The notes under the pieces were generated by a model that ran no database searches, had not been told where the DNA came from, and saw nothing but the letters and a program-made list of their open reading frames with translations. Shown piece by piece: positions 41,832 through 51,251 of a DNA stretch of 64,000 nt (position 1 is its first letter; every line of letters starts with the position of its first letter). The translations under genes and the position numbers were made by a program. Source of the DNA: Bacillota bacterium. GTDB taxonomy: Bacteria > Bacillota > Clostridia > Lachnospirales > Lachnospiraceae. The stretch lies in assembly GCA_023421075.1 (NCBI GenBank), contig JAEZUM010000023.1, forward strand, positions 62,001 through 126,000, given 5' to 3'.

Positions 41832-43519
41832 TTCACATCCCCCTTAATATTTATAATGAAAGTAGTGCCTTTGTTTGGTTGGCTGATGCATCGGATGGTG
41901 CCTTCATACTGCTGCGTTATGATGGAGTATACGATGGACAGGCCAAGACCGCTTCCGCCGGCAGCACGATTGGTGGTGAAGAACGGTTCATAGATCCTGC
42001 CTAGGGTGTAATCATCCATTCCACAGCCATCATCCGAATATTCAATCTGTATCATGGGATGATTGTGTGTAGTTACAATCTGTATATGTCCGATATCACC
42101 GGGACGATAAGCATGCTTTAGGGAATTCATCACCAGATTGGTAATTATCTGTGCGATGGATCCGGGATAGCCATTGATGGTAATTGGTTCCGGACAATCG
42201 GTTGTAATCTTGATCTGAGTCTTCTTCAAGGAAGGGCTGAGACTGACGAGTACTTCATCTATATAAGCACCGAGTTCAAATTCCCGCTTCGGTTCCATTG
42301 ACTGGTCTACGGACAGTTGCTTGAAGCTTTGGATCAGGTGGGCAGCGCGATTCAGATTCTTATATATAATCTGGGATGCCTTATCAATATCTTCTAAGAA
42401 AGGAATGATATCCTCGGCGGTAAGAGGCTTTGACTGATTGAGCGTAATCAACTCTTTGGCAATATCGGATAGATGGGAGGATGCAGTCAGACCGACACCA
42501 ATCGGTGTATTCACTTCGTGAGCCACACCTGCGACCAACCCACCCAGAGCTGCCATTTTCTCGGATTCTACCAGGAAGTTCTGCATCTTGACAAGCTGCT
42601 CGTTGGTCGTGGACAGCTCCTCGTTCATTGCTGAGACTTCTTCATTCATGGCGCTTAATTCTTCATTCATCGCCGTTAATTCTTCATTGACGGCAGTCAG
42701 GTCCTCGTTCACTGCTTTCAGCTCCTGGGTACGATCTTCGACCTTCAGCTCCAGCGTGTGATTTAGTTCAATAAGCTGCTTCTCCACTTCAAGTCTGGAG
42801 GAAATATTAACACCCATCCCGACAAAATAATCCTTGCCTTCCAGCTTCAGAGGGCGTGCCGTCAGGTATAGAGGGATTGTGGAGCCATCCTTACACTGCA
42901 GGTTGGCCTCTGCATAACCGTAACCTTCCCTCATCGCCTTCTCAAGTCCAACCGTTACTTTTTCCTGGCTGATCGGATCATCCTTATACCAATCCATTAG
43001 CTTTCGATGAGAAAGCTCCTCACCGGAGTAACCGGTCATGACTTCATGCCAACGATTCCACAGGATTAGCTCACCCTGATCGTTGTACATATAGATCATT
43101 CCGGGGACACTTTCCATCATTGCCTCCTGAAGAGCCCGGGATTTCTTGATATCATTCTCATAATTCACTCTTGCGGTTATATCTACCGTGGAGCCTACGA
43201 CACCTACGATCTCACCGTCAATATTGCAATAGGGAGCGACATAATTCTCCAGGTGAGTACTGCCAATCGTATGATGATACATCACATGCTCTCCACAGAA
43301 CGCTTTTCCGATAGCCTCCAGAATATCGGGATAATCAGAATACATCTCCTTGGCAGACAGACCGACTACCTGACCGGGATGTAGGCCAATTCTCTCGAGA
43401 CCTTGACCCTCTGAGATTAGAAACCTCCAATCCCGGTCAAGCACATAAAAAATTGTAGGTAATTGGGAGACCAAATTACCAAAATATTCATCCATCTCAC
43501 GAATAGAATCCTTACTCAC
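41828..43519 (-). CDS. PAS-domain sensor histidine kinase with a heptad-repeat coiled coil
   Basis: Two PAS domains (about 15-118 and 130-245) are followed by six near-perfect seven-residue repeats of the form (S/T)-A-(M/V)-N-E-E-L (about 267-309), predicted as a rigid coiled coil. The histidine is in V-A-H-E-V-N-T-P (about H334), then the ATPase with N-L-V-M-N-S-L-K-H-A and G-S-G-L-G-L-S-I. No membrane helix is present, so it is cytoplasmic. The GTG at 43519, 7 nt after AAAGGAGG, is preferred over a longer ATG start at 43591. The HD-GYP response regulator follows with a 4-bp overlap. Confidence 0.9.
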   Translation of the reverse strand: MSKDSIREMDEYFGNLVSQLPTIFYVLDRDWRFLISEGQGLERIGLHPGQVVGLSAKEMYSDYPDILEAIGKAFCGEHVMYHHTIGSTHLENYVAPYCNIDGEIVGVVGSTVDITARVNYENDIKKSRALQEAMMESVPGMIYMYNDQGELILWNRWHEVMTGYSGEELSHRKLMDWYKDDPISQEKVTVGLEKAMREGYGYAEANLQCKDGSTIPLYLTARPLKLEGKDYFVGMGVNISSRLEVEKQLIELNHTLELKVEDRTQELKAVNEDLTAVNEELTAMNEELSAMNEEVSAMNEELSTTNEQLVKMQNFLVESEKMAALGGLVAGVAHEVNTPIGVGLTASSHLSDIAKELITLNQSKPLTAEDIIPFLEDIDKASQIIYKNLNRAAHLIQSFKQLSVDQSMEPKREFELGAYIDEVLVSLSPSLKKTQIKITTDCPEPITINGYPGSIAQIITNLVMNSLKHAYRPGDIGHIQIVTTHNHPMIQIEYSDDGCGMDDYTLGRIYEPFFTTNRAAGGSGLGLSIVYSIITQQYEGTIRCISQPNKGTTFIINIKGDVK

Positions 43520-43702
43520 CAGATCGCCTCCTTTTCTTGATTTTATCATAAAATCTGACAATAAGCTATATAAAGTGACAATAGATGGCAAAATAATTGG
43601 AGAAAGTTGAAGGATAGGGGTATCTGGAGATAGCTATACAGTAGGATGTGATAATGCTATAATATATGGAAAAGAGTGATGAGAAAGGATGGAAGAGGTA
43701 TT

Positions 43703-44572
43703 ATGGGTGAATTAGCAAGGTTTACAGTAATAAAGAATAATCCGGAGCTTACCGGATTGGCAAGATGGATCGGAGGAATCACCTACTCCGCTGATACTGG
43801 AGTGGAACTGAAGTTGGAGCTTCTGCAGCCATGGGCAGCAGGTGAGGATAAGAGGTATCCTTGTATCGTCTTTGTACAGGGAAGTGCCTGGACCTTTCCG
43901 GATGTGGGCTATGAATTGCCGCAGCTGGGTGAGTTCGCCAGGAAAGGATATGTGGTGGCGACCTTGACCCATCGTTCCTCCGTGGAGAATCATAAGGCAC
44001 CTGCATTTTTGGAGGATGTGAAGACAGGGATCCGTTTCCTAAGAAAAAATGCAGCGAAATACGGAATTGATCCGGAACGGATTGGAATATGGGGAACGTC
44101 CTCCGGTGGAAATACAGCTCTATTGATGGGGCTGACCGGAGATGATCCGTTCTATAGAACGAAGGAATATAGTGAATACTCCGATGCGGTCAAAACAGTT
44201 GCGGAGTGCTTTGGACCTGCCGATTTGTTTGAATTATTCAAACAAGGCGTACCGGAATTGGATGAGAACGGGCAACCCTCCATTTTTATCCGCCTTCTGG
44301 GAGATACCGTAGAGGAACAGCGAGAGCGTATGTCGATGATGAATCCGGTGGAGAAGGTAGTCCCGGAGAAGCAGTATCCTCCCTTCTTATTAATGCATGG
44401 TGATAAGGATGAGTTGGTACCCTATGACCAGTGCACCCTCATGGCAGACAAGCTTTGTGAGTGTGGTGTACATACAGAGGTAATCCGTGTGGAAGGAGCT
44501 CCCCATGAAGGAGACTTCTGGAGTCAGGAGCTACTGGATCTGATTGAAGATTTTTTTGCAAGAACACTTTAA
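43703..44572 (+). CDS. Alpha/beta hydrolase, esterase/lipase-like (BD-FAE family)
   Basis: At about 289 residues this has the alpha/beta-hydrolase signs: the oxyanion-side strand Y-P-C-I-V-F-V-Q-G-S, the nucleophile elbow G-T-S-S-G-G-N (Ser of G-x-S-x-G), a late D-K-D-E-L-V-P acid and the closing A-P-H-E-G histidine. It lacks a signal peptide, so it is cytoplasmic. It is likely a carbohydrate esterase, consistent with the sugar-degrading neighbours. The ATG at 43703 with AGAGG 5 nt upstream is preferred over one at 43676. A fold-back/terminator and a convergent GH2 gene follow. Confidence 0.87.
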   Translation: MGELARFTVIKNNPELTGLARWIGGITYSADTGVELKLELLQPWAAGEDKRYPCIVFVQGSAWTFPDVGYELPQLGEFARKGYVVATLTHRSSVENHKAPAFLEDVKTGIRFLRKNAAKYGIDPERIGIWGTSSGGNTALLMGLTGDDPFYRTKEYSEYSDAVKTVAECFGPADLFELFKQGVPELDENGQPSIFIRLLGDTVEEQRERMSMMNPVEKVVPEKQYPPFLLMHGDKDELVPYDQCTLMADKLCECGVHTEVIRVEGAPHEGDFWSQELLDLIEDFFARTL

Positions 44573-44582
44573 GTAAGAAGAT

Positions 44583-44634
44583 TAAGGTGTCAAAAGCTCG
44601 ATAATCTCGTATTTGACTGACTTTTGACACCTTA
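44583..44634. repeat. Short fold-back repeat with the same end motif as the 17.1-kb element
   Basis: A 14-bp perfect inverted repeat TAAGGTGTCAAAAG (44583-44596) and its complement (44621-44634) shares TGTCAAAAGC with the ends of the 17134-17390 palindrome. It lies between convergent esterase and GH2 genes and may work as a bidirectional terminator. Confidence 0.7.
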
Positions 44635-44683
44635 GCTGTAATATGGTAATTGGTTGGCAGTGAAGAGATTAGGAGATATCTGC

Positions 44684-46393
44684 TTAGTCTTCTATCGCTG
44701 CCTTTTTGGAATTGATCGCTTTGATTACACCGGGATCGAACTTGGCTACTCTGTCATAAGTATATAATCCGTTCTTTTCCTGCTCGACATCATATAGCTG
44801 TGTATAACAGAAGGCAAAGATGTTGGGGTGGTCGAGTAATGCTGTGGTCAAGCCTTCATAGCGAGCGAGGAATTCCTCCTGTGTTTTAGGCGCTTCACCA
44901 TAACCCCAGCTATTTGAGCTTCCTTCAACATCCCATTTGATACCACCATATTCACTGATGAATACCGGTAAGCCTTTTTTGTAGTGCTGTCTATGATTTA
45001 GAGAATCAACAGGATCACTACCGGTCTTAAAATCTTCATAATGGGATTTGAATAGTTCAACATCCTGGTCATAATTGTGCAGATCAAAGATGTCAGTCAT
45101 CACATGAAAATTACCGCTGGTATCGATACAGGGTCTGGTTATATCAAAATGCTTTGTAGTTTGATACACAATTCTTATAATCTCATCATTCTGCTTTCTG
45201 CCATCATAATCCCAGGTCTCATTAAAGGGGCACCAACCAATAATCGACGGATGATTGAAATCACGTTCCAGGATCTCCAACCATTCCGGTAAGAAGGAGA
45301 GTAAGCTGCCGGAATTTGATAAGTCGAGTCCCCAGTTGGCATGCTCACCCCAGACAAGATAACCTAATTTATCACAATGATACAGATATCTTGCTTCGAA
45401 TACCTTTTCATGCAGACGGGCTCCATTAAAGCCCATGTCCATGGATAAACGGATATCCTGAAGCAATGCCTCCTCCGAGGGTGCGGTATAGATTCCATCC
45501 GGATAAAAGCCCTGATCCAACACCAGACGCTGAAAGATCGATTTGCCATTCAGGATGCATTTCATCCCATCCATTGTAATCTCTCTCAGACCAAAGTAGC
45601 TTTTTACTTTATCCTGTTCAAAGGTTAGTTCCAAATCGTAGAGATTGCCTTCTCCAATGCCCCACAGATGGACCTCGTCCAGTGCAAGTATAGCAGAGAA
45701 ATTCCCATACTCTGTTCTTGTGGATACCTCACCGCATTTTCTTCCTTCATAGTAGGCAGCTGCAGTCAGCGTTCCAGTCCCGGTTACAGTTCCTGTCATC
45801 GTCAGCTGTCCTTCAGTAATATTAGGATAATATCTTACGGTTCGGATATAGTTGTCCGGTACAAATTCCACCCATACCGTCTGCCAGATTCCGGTAGTTC
45901 TAGTGTAGTCACAGCCGTAGGAGTAATATCTTTTACTTTGTTTTCCGGTGGGTTGCAGACCTGACCTGGTATCATCCTCGGCCAGTACGGTGATATCGTT
46001 GTTTCCATCCACGACATAAGGGGTTATATCTAGCTGAAACGAAGCATATCCTCCCTGGTGGGTGCCGGCTTCTGTTCCATTGATGTAAACATATGCTTTG
46101 TAATCAACCGCCCCAAAGTGCAGTAATACGCGGCCGCTTAACTGCTCCTTGGTAATCACCAGATTCCTTTTGTACCATACAGCGGGAATGAAATCCTTAT
46201 AATTGACACCGCTTAACTCGCTCTCAGGGCAGAAGGGTACGATTATCTTATCCTTTAGGGATTTTTCCAGATATAATTGCCTGTCTTTTCCGCTTCTTCC
46301 AAAATCAAACTCAAACTGCCATTCTCCGTTTAGATTCAGCCAATTGTTTCGTTCCATTTGAGGAAACGGGTGTTCCGGTCTTGGTATACTCAT
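44684..46393 (-). CDS. Glycoside hydrolase family 2 enzyme
   Basis: This 569-residue enzyme has the GH2 order: sugar-binding jelly roll (W-L-N-L-N-G-E-W-Q-F near 19; Y-K-R-N-L near 75), an immunoglobulin-like domain and a TIM barrel. The acid/base Glu is in C-P-F-N-E-T-W and the nucleophile Glu in F-I-S-E-Y-G-G. It lacks a signal peptide, so it acts on imported oligosaccharides. Typical relatives are beta-galactosidases, beta-glucuronidases and arabinopyranosidases; which applies cannot be told. It is shorter than LacZ and lacks its later domains. Confidence 0.92.
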   Translation of the reverse strand: MSIPRPEHPFPQMERNNWLNLNGEWQFEFDFGRSGKDRQLYLEKSLKDKIIVPFCPESELSGVNYKDFIPAVWYKRNLVITKEQLSGRVLLHFGAVDYKAYVYINGTEAGTHQGGYASFQLDITPYVVDGNNDITVLAEDDTRSGLQPTGKQSKRYYSYGCDYTRTTGIWQTVWVEFVPDNYIRTVRYYPNITEGQLTMTGTVTGTGTLTAAAYYEGRKCGEVSTRTEYGNFSAILALDEVHLWGIGEGNLYDLELTFEQDKVKSYFGLREITMDGMKCILNGKSIFQRLVLDQGFYPDGIYTAPSEEALLQDIRLSMDMGFNGARLHEKVFEARYLYHCDKLGYLVWGEHANWGLDLSNSGSLLSFLPEWLEILERDFNHPSIIGWCPFNETWDYDGRKQNDEIIRIVYQTTKHFDITRPCIDTSGNFHVMTDIFDLHNYDQDVELFKSHYEDFKTGSDPVDSLNHRQHYKKGLPVFISEYGGIKWDVEGSSNSWGYGEAPKTQEEFLARYEGLTTALLDHPNIFAFCYTQLYDVEQEKNGLYTYDRVAKFDPGVIKAINSKKAAIED

Positions 46394-46648
46394 GGTTCTT
46401 CTCCTTTTCTTATTGCTTATACCTCGCTCCTAATCCTAGTTGCAATTTATGTATTCGCGATTGGGATAAGCTTTTTGTTTCGTATTTAATAACATGAATT
46501 ATATTCGTATTGATTCGATAAATGAATAGAGATTATCATCATATAAGTGAGGAATCCGCGCATGTGTAGGAGGGATTAAATAGTAAGGTGAGATGCCACT
46601 TGTTATGTCAGAAGCAATACTTGTGAGAAATAACTGAAGGATAGGAAG

Positions 46649-46744
46649 ATGGGTAAGTGGAAGGAAAAGAGGCTGGAAAAGAAGATGGTAAAGGTAAAGA
46701 AGCGTCCGGATATGCGAGGACAGCTACCTGGAAGGTATCGTTAA
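46649..46744 (+). CDS. Possible 31-residue very basic peptide
   Basis: A short open frame runs from an ATG with AAGGATAGGAAG just before it to TAA. The peptide is almost half Lys/Arg (M-G-K-W-K-E-K-R-L-E-K-K) with R-P-D-M-R-G-Q-L-P-G-R near the end. It is too short for composition tests, and may be chance. It lies in a 428-bp gap (46394-46821) that otherwise shows no gene. Confidence 0.3.
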   Translation: MGKWKEKRLEKKMVKVKKRPDMRGQLPGRYR

Positions 46745-46821
46745 TACTTAAGTTTTAAGTATACTTTTCATGGATTGTTATTATATAATGGAAGAAATGG
46801 AATTATGAAGCGGAGGAGTTT

Positions 46822-47142
46822 ATGATGGAAGAAAGAGTCTTAAGACATGTTGTTTTGTTTAAATTCTATGACGATGTTAATAAAGAAAGCATTGCGTGTA
46901 TAGAAGCAGCTTTTTTGGAGCTAAAAAATAAAATATCTCAAATTGTGTCAATAGAATGGGGCACCAATGTCAGTCCGGAGGGACTCAGCCAGGACTTTAC
47001 CCATTGTTTCTTTGTGACCTTTCATAATGAAGCAGATCGTGACGCATATCTTCCACACCCTGATCATCAGGCTTTTGGAGATCTATTACGTCCTTATCTT
47101 GAGAAAGTATTGGTTGTTGATTACTGGGCGAATCATTCATAG
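46822..47142 (+). CDS. Dabb-domain (stress-responsive A/B barrel) protein
   Basis: The 106-residue sequence V-L-R-H-V-V-L-F-K-F at the start, a helix, I-E-W-G-T-N, F-T-H-C-F-F-V-T-F and Y-L-P-H-P-D-H-Q-A-F is the classical Dabb pattern, a dimeric ferredoxin-like barrel. Most members have no assigned role; some bind small aromatic compounds. GGAGGAG lies just before the ATG. It stands alone and is followed by a terminator. Confidence 0.92.
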   Translation: MMEERVLRHVVLFKFYDDVNKESIACIEAAFLELKNKISQIVSIEWGTNVSPEGLSQDFTHCFFVTFHNEADRDAYLPHPDHQAFGDLLRPYLEKVLVVDYWANHS

Positions 47143-47183
47143 ACCAGCCGACCGGTGAGTTACCTACCACGACGCATAAAAAG

Positions 47184-47215
47184 AAGAAGTTTATGACTTG
47201 TGTCATAAACTTCTT
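47184..47215. terminator. Intrinsic terminator behind the Dabb gene
   Basis: A 14-bp perfect stem AAGAAGTTTATGAC (47184-47197) with its complement at 47202-47215 is followed by a T-rich stretch; it may serve both the Dabb gene and the minus-strand tRNA. Confidence 0.8.
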
Positions 47216-47242
47216 TTCTATGCGAGTGTTATTCTCGCATTA

Positions 47243-47326
47243 TGCAGTTGAGGGGACTTGAACCCCTACCCGGAAACCCGGACTAGAACCTGAATCTAGC
47301 GCGTATGCCAATTCCGCCACAACTGC
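47243..47326 (-). tRNA. tRNA-Leu (anticodon CAG)
   Basis: On the minus strand the acceptor GCAGTTG/CAACTGC, a long variable arm, the T-arm GGGGTTCAAGTCCCC and the anticodon stem CTAGA/TCTAG with loop TTCAGGT give tRNA-Leu(CAG). The CCA end is not encoded. Confidence 0.97.
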
Positions 47327-47434
47327 AGGATGTTCCATATCTACGGAACGAATTTGATTATAACATAATGCCTTTTTTATTTCAACTAAAAAATAAAATT
47401 GTTGTACGAATTACATACACATATTTCTACAATA

Positions 47435-47617
47435 TTATTTCTTCACCTCAGATGACGTTGTTGCAGCCTTTGCTTTCTTCTCTTTTCTGGGTCGCTTGCA
47501 GTAAGGCTCAGGGTATTTTTTGTGTGTCTTATGGTGTTCGATGCATTCTGCACAATTACCGTAGCGCACGCATTTCTTGATGACACAGGGGCAGGTGTCA
47601 CTTCCGCATTCTAACAT
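47435..47617 (-). CDS. Small cysteine-rich protein of unknown function
   Basis: This 60-residue protein has eight cysteines in the first 40 residues (C-G-S-D-T-C-P-C, K-K-C, G-N-C-A-E-C, Y-C-K), then a basic Lys/Arg tail. AGGAGG lies 8 nt before the ATG, which supports a real gene. The cysteine pattern suggests a metal-binding or Fe-S mini-protein. It is not related to any family I can name. Confidence 0.65.
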   Translation of the reverse strand: MLECGSDTCPCVIKKCVRYGNCAECIEHHKTHKKYPEPYCKRPRKEKKAKAATTSSEVKK

Positions 47618-47755
47618 ATCGAACCCTCCTGTTCCGTAGAGTTAAGGTACCGGTTACCCGGTAGATACTATTATATGATACCGGCTTAGATGGGGGTAGT
47701 ACGAATATATGGTAATTAATTAGGAAATAACAAGAAAAAATTAATACAAAAGGTA

Positions 47756-47784
47756 TTGACATTAGCACTGTGACGTATTAAAAT
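47756..47784 (+). promoter_or_regulatory. tRNA-Asn promoter
   Basis: TTGACA (47756-47761) and TAAAAT (47779-47784) are 17 bp apart, 11 bp upstream of the tRNA. Confidence 0.85.
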
Positions 47785-47795
47785 TGCTAATGTAT

Positions 47796-47867
47796 TCCTC
47801 GATAGCTCAATGGTAGAGCACACGGCTGTTAACCGTGGGGTTGTAGGTTCGAGCCCTACTCGGGGAG
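47796..47867 (+). tRNA. tRNA-Asn (anticodon GTT)
   Basis: Acceptor TCCTCGA/TCGGGGA, anticodon stem CACGG/CCGTG with loop CTGTTAA, and T-arm with GGTTCGAGCC are all present in 72 nt. The T run after it (GTTTTTT) suggests a terminator. Confidence 0.96.
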
Positions 47868-47883
47868 TTTTTTATGTAAAAAG

Positions 47884-47995
47884 CTGTTTCAAATTGTTAT
47901 TAGTTAAATGAGGTAAGGATAACCTGCATCCCATAATGCACTGTGTGTGAGGGATGTTGTTGTTCTTACCTCATTCTATTAAGATTTTGAAACAG
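47884..47995. repeat. Fold-back element related to the one at 8706-8832
   Basis: Three nested inverted pairs: CTGTTTCAAA (47884-47893) with its complement at 47986-47995, AATGAGGTAAG with CTTACCTCATT, and CATCCC with GGGATG. It shares GTGTGAGGGATG and ATCCCAT with the element at 8706-8832. It lies behind tRNA-Asn and before the minus-strand FtsX permease gene end. Confidence 0.7.
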
Positions 47996-48010
47996 GTTTT
48001 ACGTATCAGC

Positions 48011-50374
48011 TTAATCGGCCATGAGCTCCCTTGGGTTCACCTTGCGGATACGAACACTTACTAAGGTCGTTGTAATCAGTGTCAGTAGTTCCATCACGAT
48101 CAGAGAGACACCGATCAGACTTGGCGGGATGAAGAAGCTGCCATTTCTAATTCCTGCTGCCGAAAGCATCAGGATGCAGAGCGGATTGATGGTGAGTACC
48201 GCCAATGCACTGCCAAGTAAGGTGCTGATCAATATAATGGTGCCAAGTGCTACATTATTATGCAGGATCAGTTGACCGGTGGTGAAGCCCAGGGCTTTGT
48301 TGATACCGATCAGGTTCTTCTCACGTAGAATCTTAACCTTCACCAGATAATAGAGGATCAGTACGACAATGAAAGCGGTTATAACACCGATGGTAATACA
48401 GATCATCGAGATGGACTGTGTAATGGAGGACAGTGTGGTTTTGAAGATATCCTCCATATTTAAGACATCGGTGCTATACTCTGCCAAGGAACCCTCCAGA
48501 AGTGTTATGGTATCTTTTGCGCTCACACTCTCCTCCAGATAGAGATACAGAGATACCGGGACATAGGAGCTGTTACAGCGAAGCATACCCTCTTCGGTAA
48601 GCGAAATGGATTGACCCAAGCTATTAATATGCTGTGTGATACCGACTACCATAAAATCATAGGATTTGTCATTGGACTTGATATAGATAATATCTCCAAT
48701 CTCGGCGCCCAGTTTTCTTTGGTTTACCGTACTGATTGCGATCTCATTGTCATGCTTGGGGTATCTGCCTTCGATTATAGTAGATACAGCAACCATAGTA
48801 TAATCATTGCAAATAAAGCTATTGGTGGAGATCTCCTTCTCGCCGTATTGTACCGTCAGACTAAGATTGGTATAATGTATGGATTTTGCGACTCCGGCAG
48901 TGTCAGCTGCGATGTCATATACCTTCTCATAATTCTCATCATAGCATACAACAGCCAGATCTGGACGTTCCATCCCAACCAGTCTTAAGAAAGCAGTCTC
49001 ATCCTGTACAAAGTTAAAATACATCGCTATTGAAAATACGATTGTAAAGGACATCAAGGTGCCAATGATACTGACCGAGATACTTTGTTTCTTATTATTG
49101 AAGATTTGCTTGAAGCCAAGAAGCAGGTGCAGATAACCTCGGGTCTTCTCCAGCGGAAAATGATTTTTACCAAAATGATAGGTATCGATTCCATTTCTTA
49201 AAGCCATCAAGGGAGTAATCTTAGCAATACGTCTGGTAACCTTAATGGTGATGAATAGGATCATCAGAGTAATGGCGGTAAAGCTTATAATCATACTGAA
49301 TATTCCGGGCTCCATATGCCAGTTCAATCCGATGGAGGAAGAGATGACATTGGTTACGGCACCGGAGCAAACCACTGAGATTAGAATTCCAATCAGAAAT
49401 CCGATTACGGTTATTACCAGGAATTCCAGGATCAGGGAGTTTTGGATCATTCGATTGGTAAAACCAACGGCTTCCATGGAACCGATATTTTTAATGTCCT
49501 CTTCGATGTGTGTAATAACGGTGAACCGGATTACCACCATGGATATGATGATAACAAGTGCGGCAAAGAAGACTAATATCATCATGATTATGTTGATGGT
49601 CACGGTTGTACCGATCTTCATGGATTCATAATTCAGATTAATGGTGGTATTGGATTCATATTCCTGATCTGTGGTGGCTTGCTTGATATACTCGCCTTCA
49701 AAATCGCCGGAGCTGGCACCCTCCTCCAGTATGGTTTTGATGCAGGAGTAACGTGATACCTCAGCTGCACTATCGCTTAACTTCTGAAAGCCGGCCTCAG
49801 AAACAAAACATTTATAGAAGCTGATATTGGCTGTGGTCGAGAAGAAGATATCTTCATAAAAACCGTAGACAGTAAAGGTATCTACTTTTTCCTGAAAGGT
49901 TATCTCAATCGGATCCCCTACCTGGTAGCCGAGGACGGATTTCAGAGAATAGGGAACAATGATGGAGTCCTCTGTCATCGCTCCAACAGCATCAATCAAC
50001 TTAATCTGCTGAATATCTCTGGGGGTCTTGGCATTCATCAGGATGATACCGATGCTTTGGGCTTTCTCTTGGACCTTCTTGTTGAGGATCGAGGATGTGT
50101 GATAGACGATGGCTTTCTCCGACTCGATCGATGAGGTCTCCTCCATATCACCAAGGACGCCGGTGATATAGTCGGTATAAATCTCCGGTGTGAAGGTTAC
50201 AAAGTCTGCTCCGTTCAGGTCTTCGTGCTTCTTGTCTAAGAAGCTCCCCAGATTAGATAACACATGTAAGCCGATATATAGAAATAAGGTGGCGGTGATA
50301 ATAAGGAATAGGAGGGTAATCGCTGAGCTGCGATTCTTTTTTAAGCTGCTTTTTGCTAACATATATAATTTCAT
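48011..50374 (-). CDS. FtsX-family ABC transporter permease, large
   Basis: This permease of about 787 residues has two FtsX-type halves: an N-terminal helix, outer domain, and three helices (about 260-385), then a second outer domain and three helices near the C-terminus, ending with the R-I-R-K-V-N-P-R-E-L-M. This layout matches peptide-antibiotic exporters and Bce-like systems, although no full Bce signature is visible. The ATG at 50374 (M-K-L-Y-M-L-A-K-S-S) is preferred; a further ATG lies 21 bp upstream. The ATPase gene precedes it by 63 bp. Confidence 0.88.
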   Translation of the reverse strand: MKLYMLAKSSLKKNRSSAITLLFLIITATLFLYIGLHVLSNLGSFLDKKHEDLNGADFVTFTPEIYTDYITGVLGDMEETSSIESEKAIVYHTSSILNKKVQEKAQSIGIILMNAKTPRDIQQIKLIDAVGAMTEDSIIVPYSLKSVLGYQVGDPIEITFQEKVDTFTVYGFYEDIFFSTTANISFYKCFVSEAGFQKLSDSAAEVSRYSCIKTILEEGASSGDFEGEYIKQATTDQEYESNTTINLNYESMKIGTTVTINIIMMILVFFAALVIIISMVVIRFTVITHIEEDIKNIGSMEAVGFTNRMIQNSLILEFLVITVIGFLIGILISVVCSGAVTNVISSSIGLNWHMEPGIFSMIISFTAITLMILFITIKVTRRIAKITPLMALRNGIDTYHFGKNHFPLEKTRGYLHLLLGFKQIFNNKKQSISVSIIGTLMSFTIVFSIAMYFNFVQDETAFLRLVGMERPDLAVVCYDENYEKVYDIAADTAGVAKSIHYTNLSLTVQYGEKEISTNSFICNDYTMVAVSTIIEGRYPKHDNEIAISTVNQRKLGAEIGDIIYIKSNDKSYDFMVVGITQHINSLGQSISLTEEGMLRCNSSYVPVSLYLYLEESVSAKDTITLLEGSLAEYSTDVLNMEDIFKTTLSSITQSISMICITIGVITAFIVVLILYYLVKVKILREKNLIGINKALGFTTGQLILHNNVALGTIILISTLLGSALAVLTINPLCILMLSAAGIRNGSFFIPPSLIGVSLIVMELLTLITTTLVSVRIRKVNPRELMAD

Positions 50375-50437
50375 AAAGATTACCAAACCTTTCATGCGAA
50401 TTAACGTGCTGCATCCTTGATGCAGCCAAAAACACTT

Positions 50438-51193
50438 TTACCAACCCATTTGATCCAGAAACTCACGAATTGCAGTATGGCGCTGCGGGTCGTTCTTCAC
50501 ATATTTGCCCATATTCAGTTCTGCCTCAATCACACCATCTCTCAGATAGAGCACACGGTTAGCGCGTCTCGCTGATTTGATGTCATGAGTAACCATGACA
50601 ATACTCTGCCCCTCCTCATTGAGTTTTGTGAGAATATCCAGTACGAGAGTGGAGTTCGTGGAATTGAGTGCTCCGGTGGGTTCATCGGCGAAGACAATCT
50701 CAGGCTTGTTAATCAGAGCACGAACGATAGCGACCCTCTGTGCTTCACCACCGGATAACTGAGCCGGATATTTGTGATAACAGTCTTGTGTCAAACCGAC
50801 TGCAGCCAATAACTCCTTTGCTGCCTGAAGCACTTCAGCGCGGCTTCTCTTTAACAGAAGTCCGCAGATTACGATGTTATCCAGAATGCTCATAGTATCA
50901 TTTAAGTGCACCTGCTGGAATACGAAGCCACAATGCTTACGGCGAAATATAGCAAGTTGATCATTGGTATGCTTGGAGATATCAGTTCCCTGGAAGCAGA
51001 TCTTACCAAGAGAGGGTTTATCCATACCGGATAAAGCATAAAGTAAGGTGGACTTACCGGATCCGGAGCTCCCCATGATTACTGTAAAATCGCCCTGTCG
51101 GATCTCTATATCCAGATTCTTAAGTACGTGCTGCATTTGTTTTCCATTGGAATAGGATTTGCACAAATCCTTTGTTTCTAATATAGTAGTCAT
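50438..51193 (-). CDS. ABC transporter ATP-binding protein
   Basis: The 251-residue ATPase has Walker A G-S-S-G-S-G-K-S-T, Q-loop V-F-Q-Q-V-H-L, signature L-S-G-G-E-A-Q-R, Walker B I-V-F-A-D-E-P-T-G-A-L-N and H-loop M-V-T-H-D. The T-G-A-L-N after Walker B and the neighbouring FtsX permease place it in the MacB/LolD subfamily. It likely drives a peptide exporter or detoxifier. AGGAGG precedes the ATG. Confidence 0.94.
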   Translation of the reverse strand: MTTILETKDLCKSYSNGKQMQHVLKNLDIEIRQGDFTVIMGSSGSGKSTLLYALSGMDKPSLGKICFQGTDISKHTNDQLAIFRRKHCGFVFQQVHLNDTMSILDNIVICGLLLKRSRAEVLQAAKELLAAVGLTQDCYHKYPAQLSGGEAQRVAIVRALINKPEIVFADEPTGALNSTNSTLVLDILTKLNEEGQSIVMVTHDIKSARRANRVLYLRDGVIEAELNMGKYVKNDPQRHTAIREFLDQMGW

Positions 51194-51211
51194 CTTATAC
51201 TCCTCCTAATT

Positions 51212-51251
51212 TTTAAAAAACGTGTGATAAAGCATTTGCCTTAACACACGT
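51212..51251 (-). terminator. Terminator of the RR-HK operon
   Basis: ACGTGTG (51220-51226) with CACACGT (51245-51251), followed on the minus strand by TTTTTTA. It separates the two-component operon from the ABC operon. Confidence 0.75.
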
